Assembly: GCA_964247975.1 (NCBI GenBank)
Contig: CAXTWH010000013.1
Coordinates: 1 to 64,000, forward strand
Source: KBS-96 sp964247975
Lineage (GTDB): Bacteria > Acidobacteriota > Terriglobia > Bryobacterales > Bryobacteraceae
Length of the DNA: 64,000 nucleotides
Direction of reading: 5' to 3'
Shown: positions 59,384 to 64,000 of the stretch, in pieces
How the letters are laid out: the number at the start of each line of letters is the position of its first letter
Position numbering within the stretch: the stretch's first letter is position 1
Translations under genes and position numbers: made by a program
The notes under the pieces: generated by a model
Database searches by the model: none
Told to the model about the DNA's origin: nothing
The model's input: the letters and a program-made list of their open reading frames with translations, nothing else

Positions 59384-59899
59384 TTACCGCATTTCAATCA
59401 TGAATGATCGCTTCACAAGTGGCTCCTTCGGGATCTTTCCGTCTGGGCCGGGGAATGTCGACGATGGAACAGCAACGGTAACGTTCTTCTGGGATTGCGT
59501 GACCTGCACAAGGTCCTTAGTTGCCGTTTGCCAAGCGAGACGCGGTTTACCGCCTTGAAACGCGAAAACATAGATGTGGTCCGCCGATCCGCCCGGTGAT
59601 TGCAACACGAGCACATTCTGAACTTGCAGCATGTAAAGGGGATAGCCATCGCCCGTATCGAAGATCAGCGACGGCTGTTGTTTTCCGCGATCAAAGGCGT
59701 ACACGACAACTGTGTTGCCCTCGCACTCATGAAGCTCAAAACGCTGACGACTCTTGGGTATCTCATCAAGCGTTGAATTAGTTGGCAAAGAAGCCAGTGC
59801 TGGACAAAATTTCCCATTATTTCCAGGTTGCGCAAATAGCGCGTAGGAGTTAATGGCAGCAAGCAACATTGCAGTTAAGACAATCTTTATGAAAGCCAT
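59384..59899 (-). CDS. Hypothetical secreted protein
   Basis: A 171-residue protein with a signal (FIKIVLTAMLLAAINSYALFA). The mature part is beta-rich with Cys32 and Cys59 and ends KRSFMIEMR; no family recognised. It lies 25 bases upstream of the ankyrin protein gene on the same strand, so they probably share a transcript. Confidence 0.55.
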   Translation of the reverse strand: MAFIKIVLTAMLLAAINSYALFAQPGNNGKFCPALASLPTNSTLDEIPKSRQRFELHECEGNTVVVYAFDRGKQQPSLIFDTGDGYPLYMLQVQNVLVLQSPGGSADHIYVFAFQGGKPRLAWQTATKDLVQVTQSQKNVTVAVPSSTFPGPDGKIPKEPLVKRSFMIEMR

Positions 59900-59999
59900 G
59901 CGTGTCCTTTCCGTAGCAGGTAAATATGATTTCTGAAATCAGCCCATGCTAATAACCCAATGCTGAGTACAGCCTCCGCAGAACTCATTCTCACGATGA

Positions 60000-62006
60000 C
60001 TACCGATGAATACTCACCAGATGCTCGCCGGCGGGAAGTAGAATCGCGGCTTGGGGTTCTTTAGAATCGGGTTTCCAATACGGTGCACCGTCAACATCGA
60101 GCGCGGAAGCAGGGGAGCCTAGCGCAAGAATGGCGCGAGTGTTATTTCGATAGGAAAGTTCCACCAAATCTCCTTCCACAATCGCATTGCGAACAACGCC
60201 GTTGAAATCGGCAATAGTGACGGGCGATTTAGTGATACCTGTTCCTAACTTATGATTGCCGGCAGGAATCAGCACGCTTCCGTTTGCGCCGAAGGGCCAC
60301 GGTTTGCCGTCGAGTTCCATCGCGCCGATCCAGGAAACGCGAACGGGCTGCGGGCTTTCTATCTTTACTTCATCGGGTGCGTTTTCGGTTAAGCGAGCGT
60401 TGGCTGCTGCAACTGAAAGCAGATTTAAATCCTGACGCTCCAAAGAATTTTCGAAGTATAAAGCAACGCGGGAAAATGAGCAGGAAGCTTGATGGACGAG
60501 CGTAAACAATTCCGTGCCGGTTTGTTTTTTGGTCGGGTACACGTCCTGGTAACGCTCCACGACGTTGATGTCTACTGCTACCTTGTTTTGGTCTAGCGGA
60601 AGTGCAGCCCATCTTTCGGCTAGTTTGGCATAGCGCGATGCGCCCAGGTTCCATAACGTAGCAGGATCTTCCACTAGAACCGTAGCCCGTTGTGATTGCA
60701 GAAACGGCACGGAACGCGCACTGTCCGCGCCGAGCGCATCGCGCATACCGGGTTCCAGGCGGTCATCAATATGAGTGAGAACCACATCAAGCCACGGCTT
60801 ATCGGGGCGCAACTGGTCTACAACGTCGAGCCAATCGGATTGCAAACGGGAAGCGAGCCGGGCGCGGAAGTCCAGAAAGCGGCGCAGTCCGGCAGGGTCA
60901 TGCTGGGCGTAGTGGGACGAAGCAGCGTTAAACAAAAGCTGCGGGTCCCATCCGGTTTGTGATTCAAATTCGCGGCGCACGTCCTCATTTAAGGGCGTGA
61001 ACCGTGCCGGGTTGCTGGCGCCTTCGAGCGATTCAAAGTAGAGTTCTGCTAGATTCACGCCGTCCCAATCGAAGCGCTTCAGCATTTGACGCACAAGCTG
61101 CGCCGCAGCCGCTTTGCATTGCGGGTTTTGCAGGTTCATCAGCTTGCGCCAATCGAGCTGAGCATCTTCGCCCACGGCAGTTTTCTCGCGCCATTCAGGA
61201 TGCCGGTTCCAAAACGCTTCGCTGACGTGCGGCAATTCAAACCACGCGTACACCAGAATGGCGTGGCGATGGCAGGCGGCGATCAGGGTTTCCAGGTAAT
61301 GATCGCGCTCGGCATCAGGTTCCATGTTGTGCCAAGCGGCAACGTGCAAAGCAGAGATGCCGGCAGTTCGCCAGCGCTTCGCCAGGTAGTCCACATCGGC
61401 CCGCGAACGATAAGCAGAATCAAAGAAGGCCCATAGGTTTGCGCCGTGAACTGGAAGAGTTAAGCCAAGGTCGGTTAAAGCTTGCAGCAGATACGGGTAG
61501 CGTTCGGTTCCTTCCGGGCCGGGATCGACGGCCAGCCAGAAGATTGCGCCGCCGGCGGTTTTCATGCCTGCCGCTACCGGCGCATTCTTCCGGCGTTCTT
61601 TGGCGAAGATTTGAAAATCTTCGGGAACCGTGAAAACGGGAACCAGCGGCGATTCCGCCCAGATGATCGGCAGTTCAGGAGCGTGCGCATCAATAATGCG
61701 GCGCACTGAAACGGTTTCTTCGGCAGGCATAATGCCAAGCTGCCGCGCCAGGGGCGAGTCGCCTTGCAGAATCAGGATTTTGTTGTTGGCGAAATGGGCT
61801 AAATCAGCGGTGGCTCCGCGCCCGGTGATCAGAACGGAAGCCGTGTCATCCGTTGTTGCGCTTATCCCGATTGAAGCGAAGATATTGTTCCAGGGTTTTG
61901 CGTCATCGCCAAGGGTTTTAAACGTGGGCATGGCGGCCCACAACGGCCATGCGGCGATGCTTGCAACAAAGATTCGCAGAAAGAAGTACAGCATGGCGTG
62001 TTTCAT
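60000..62006 (-). CDS. Secreted TIM-barrel glycosidase-like protein (GHL10/DUF4015-like)
   Basis: A 668-residue exported protein. A signal (YFFLRIFVASIAAWPLWA) precedes an unknown alpha/beta segment (residues 25-185). A TIM-barrel-like part follows (about 190-510: AFFDSAYRSRADVDYLAKRW, ISALHVAAWHN, VYAWFELPHVS, FDWDGVNLAELYFE with acidic residues at a strand end) and a C-terminal beta-sandwich. This plan resembles GHL10/DUF4015 glycosidase-like domains found beside PgaB-type deacetylases. Its ATG overlaps the stop of the TPR gene (TGATG), so they are translated together. It probably trims an exported polysaccharide. Exact family not certain. Confidence 0.65.
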   Translation of the reverse strand: MKHAMLYFFLRIFVASIAAWPLWAAMPTFKTLGDDAKPWNNIFASIGISATTDDTASVLITGRGATADLAHFANNKILILQGDSPLARQLGIMPAEETVSVRRIIDAHAPELPIIWAESPLVPVFTVPEDFQIFAKERRKNAPVAAGMKTAGGAIFWLAVDPGPEGTERYPYLLQALTDLGLTLPVHGANLWAFFDSAYRSRADVDYLAKRWRTAGISALHVAAWHNMEPDAERDHYLETLIAACHRHAILVYAWFELPHVSEAFWNRHPEWREKTAVGEDAQLDWRKLMNLQNPQCKAAAAQLVRQMLKRFDWDGVNLAELYFESLEGASNPARFTPLNEDVRREFESQTGWDPQLLFNAASSHYAQHDPAGLRRFLDFRARLASRLQSDWLDVVDQLRPDKPWLDVVLTHIDDRLEPGMRDALGADSARSVPFLQSQRATVLVEDPATLWNLGASRYAKLAERWAALPLDQNKVAVDINVVERYQDVYPTKKQTGTELFTLVHQASCSFSRVALYFENSLERQDLNLLSVAAANARLTENAPDEVKIESPQPVRVSWIGAMELDGKPWPFGANGSVLIPAGNHKLGTGITKSPVTIADFNGVVRNAIVEGDLVELSYRNNTRAILALGSPASALDVDGAPYWKPDSKEPQAAILLPAGEHLVSIHR

Positions 62007-63952
62007 CAGCGCGAAGCGGCGTACCAGAAGCCAAGCCGCAGATCGTTGTAATTGGGGCGGCGCGGATTACCCGCGTTGGTGGTGTACACCCCATGCAGCC
62101 AATCGGCGGCAAAATACACGCCGGGCCGCATGGAGGGAAGATGCAGCTTCAGGCCGGGGCCGAATTCCAGGCTGTTGGCCCAGTATTCGCGCTTTAGATC
62201 CTGCACGATGTTGGCGTTCAGATAAGTTTGGAAGTAATCGCCGCCCAGGCGGAATGTGCGGCCCGCACGGTGTTGGGAATAAAATAGCCAGTCCTTATCG
62301 AAGCGGCTGACATAGATAGCATCGGCAGTGGTTTCGTAAAACAAGCCGGGGTGCCTGCGGCCCAGGAGGTTGCCCCAGCCACGGGCAAAGTTTAAGCCGC
62401 CGCGATAATCCGGGATGGCCGTGCCGACATCTCTGCGATTCGGAAGATAGCTCATCGAAAGGCCGGCTTCGGCCCAGCTCATCAGATGATGCCATTGCTT
62501 GGTGGCAAAGCCGGTGCCGACGATGACCGAGTTTTCACTTAAATACTGCGGCAGGCCGTTCAATTGAACCTGGCCGCGAATGTCGCCCACTAAGCGGGTA
62601 GACACATAGAAGCTACCAGGGAGTTTGATTGGAAGCGGCAGGTTGCGTTTGATCTGCCCGTACATAAAACTGTCGTTCCAGCGAGTGGAATACATCGGCA
62701 GCAGCCACAGGGTAGTGGACACGGAAGAACTGCCTAGCAGGTTGTGCCATGCTTTGTTGGCCTGGTCGGCAATTGAACGATCGCTCGAATGGCGGGCGGC
62801 ATCGAACCAGTGAACGGCTTCCGCGTCGTTCTTCACGGCGTTGTAAGCCCAGCCCAGTTGCAGCACGGTTTCAGAATCGTCCGGATTATTCTCATGAGCA
62901 ATCAGCAGGTAGCGGATCGCATCATTCATGTAACCGGCGGCGAAGCTTTTCATGCCCATTGTTTTCGGGTCAACCAGATTGGCGGAGCGGCTGGCGGGAG
63001 CAGGCGCAGCGGGCTGTGTTTGCTGCTTGGCCGGATGCAGAATCGCTTCCAATTGAGCGAGCGAGAGTTTATCGGCAGGCGCGATTTTCAGAACAAGCTG
63101 GAACTGTTCCACCGCTTCCGATTCTTTATGCAAAGCAAGATACAGAAACGCCAGTTCGCGGCGTAGAGAAACATTGGCGGGGTCCAATTGAATTGCGTTT
63201 TGAAATTCGTAAACGTAGGGATAGCGCGACCCGTACAGTTCCAGAGCGGTTTCCGCCGTGCGCGGGTCAGCGGACCGGGAAGCGGCCAGCAGCGCGGCAT
63301 GGGATTGTTCTACCTCATTTAACTGCTGCCAAACGCGGGCCAAGTCGACCAGCAGCGAGGTTTGTTCCGGCTTCAGTCTGCGGCAGATTTCATACTGCTC
63401 GGCGGCCAGCGGCAGGTTGTCGCGTTTTTCCGCTAACTGGGCCAGTTCCCAATGCGCGCTGAATGCGCTGCGGTCCAGCGGGTTCGGCAGTTTGCTGATT
63501 GAACTTTGCCAGCGGGTAATGCCTTCCGCTAAGGGCTGGTCGATGCCGGTGAATGCTTTGGCGGCGGTGTCGCGGGTGGAAGCGGTTAAACCGTGCTTGC
63601 TTAAACGTTCGAAGGTGCGGCGAGCTTCAATTTCCTTCTTCGTTTCGTAGCAGAGAAACGCGTATTCCAGGGCGGCGGTTTCGTCACGCGGGTCCAAATC
63701 CATTGCGGCTTTGAACTGGTCGCGGGCTTCGGCGTTTTCGCCCGCTTTCAGTAGAGTATAAGCAAAGTCTTTATGCGCTGCCGCGTTCTTCGGGTCTTGG
63801 GCGAGGCCGCGACGAAACGAAGCCATTGCGCCGTCGTAATCTTTTTGCGCGGACAGTTGATAAGCGCGGTTCAGTTCAGCCGTAGCATCCGCCTGGGCCA
63901 GTGCCGCACCGACGCATAACAGCGCGAGGGCGCAAAATTGGACAGGACGCAT
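62006..63952 (-). CDS. TPR outer-membrane barrel protein, BcsC/PgaA-like
   Basis: A 648-residue exported protein with a signal (FCALALLCVGAALAQA). Residues 25-400 hold TPR repeats (for example YDGAMASFRRGLAQDPKNAAAHKDFAYTLLKAG, AVEQFQLVLKIAP). The last 230 residues (from about WLLPMYSTRWNDSFMYG) are a barrel-type run of aromatic alternating strands ending in LGFWYAASR. BcsC, PgaA and PelB share this TPR-plus-barrel plan for polysaccharide export through the outer membrane. It is first of a two-gene operon with the TIM-barrel protein. ATG 63952 begins the signal. No synthase is adjacent; the GT2 fusion at 44.7-48 kb is the nearest. Confidence 0.78.
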   Translation of the reverse strand: MRPVQFCALALLCVGAALAQADATAELNRAYQLSAQKDYDGAMASFRRGLAQDPKNAAAHKDFAYTLLKAGENAEARDQFKAAMDLDPRDETAALEYAFLCYETKKEIEARRTFERLSKHGLTASTRDTAAKAFTGIDQPLAEGITRWQSSISKLPNPLDRSAFSAHWELAQLAEKRDNLPLAAEQYEICRRLKPEQTSLLVDLARVWQQLNEVEQSHAALLAASRSADPRTAETALELYGSRYPYVYEFQNAIQLDPANVSLRRELAFLYLALHKESEAVEQFQLVLKIAPADKLSLAQLEAILHPAKQQTQPAAPAPASRSANLVDPKTMGMKSFAAGYMNDAIRYLLIAHENNPDDSETVLQLGWAYNAVKNDAEAVHWFDAARHSSDRSIADQANKAWHNLLGSSSVSTTLWLLPMYSTRWNDSFMYGQIKRNLPLPIKLPGSFYVSTRLVGDIRGQVQLNGLPQYLSENSVIVGTGFATKQWHHLMSWAEAGLSMSYLPNRRDVGTAIPDYRGGLNFARGWGNLLGRRHPGLFYETTADAIYVSRFDKDWLFYSQHRAGRTFRLGGDYFQTYLNANIVQDLKREYWANSLEFGPGLKLHLPSMRPGVYFAADWLHGVYTTNAGNPRRPNYNDLRLGFWYAASR

Positions 63953-64000
63953 AGGTGGAGAACTTGCAGAATTGTAGTGCGGAAGACAGAGCTTTTTTCT

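Noticed and set aside
61630..62310. A 226-codon plus-strand frame
   Set aside because: Antisense to two well-supported coupled genes; no recognisable protein features.
1..64000. tRNA or rRNA genes
   Set aside because: All intergenic regions were read by eye; none showed an acceptor stem with a T-loop pattern. A covariance search would be decisive.

Overview
The window is a 64 kb piece of a bacterial chromosome from a draft assembly: a 10-base N gap with poor flanking sequence sits at 20295-20304. The gene content suggests an Acidobacteriota member, perhaps near Solibacteres/Bryobacterales. Evidence for this is an 815-residue ADOP-type permease, futalosine-route menaquinone genes (mqnE, mqnP), a PEP-CTERM protein, a baeRF-type release-factor paralogue, Uma2 and DinB proteins, a typical TonB-C/ankyrin repertoire and frequent TTG/GTG starts. 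This placement is inferred from gene families and no phylogeny was run. There are no rRNA genes, no tRNA genes that I can see, no CRISPR array and no complete insertion sequence.

Layout. 1-9.1 kb: a Tat-type cytochrome c, a Uma2 protein, a DinB protein, accD, a minus-strand yggS / CocE hydrolase / Cas2-SinR-like operon, a two-gene unit of a NucS-like nuclease plus a DUF697-like protein, and a receiver-HD-GYP protein. 9.1-12.6 kb: an accessory stretch with a ParD-like relic, an intact Phd-PIN module with TGTACA operators, several broken or orphan genes, a long palindrome and an APH-like kinase. 12.7-20 kb: GH5 glycosidase, KimA-like permease, DHA2 efflux pump, DUF2141 protein and GT39. 20-23.7 kb: repeats and an assembly gap, a TetR/DUF1772-like operon with a clear operator, an AbrB relic and a PEP-CTERM protein.

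23.7-30 kb: tadA, then a four-gene MacAB-like ABC efflux operon, convergent with an operon of two disordered acidic proteins and a KDPG aldolase. 30-36 kb: baeRF, mqnP-mqnE, larB, and an aminotransferase with a small coupled gene. 35.8-41 kb: small secreted or membrane proteins, including a lipoprotein with an HNH-like motif, a frameshifted thioredoxin-like gene, a second Uma2 protein and a GNAT gene with a Trp-to-stop change. 41-44.5 kb: rsmD, recG and a sigma-like factor.

44.6-48 kb: a 1112-residue fusion of a GH18-like domain, a polysaccharide deacetylase and a GT2 synthase, in effect PgaB and PgaC in one chain. 48-57 kb: a zeta-toxin relic, an inositol-phosphatase-family enzyme, the ADOP permease, a CHASE3 histidine kinase, typA, a DUF433/DUF5615 module and a DUF2384 antitoxin with a RES relic. 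57-64 kb: TonB-C and ankyrin proteins, then an operon of a TPR/outer-membrane protein and a secreted TIM-barrel protein that looks like polysaccharide export and processing.

Two themes stand out. One is surface polysaccharide handling: the tripartite synthase, the TPR barrel with its secreted barrel partner, and GT39. The other is a high density of toxin-antitoxin loci, most of them decayed. The best candidates for undescribed biology are the nuclease/DUF697 pair at 5.7-7.9 kb, the Cas2-fold gene in the yggS operon, and the polysaccharide modules.
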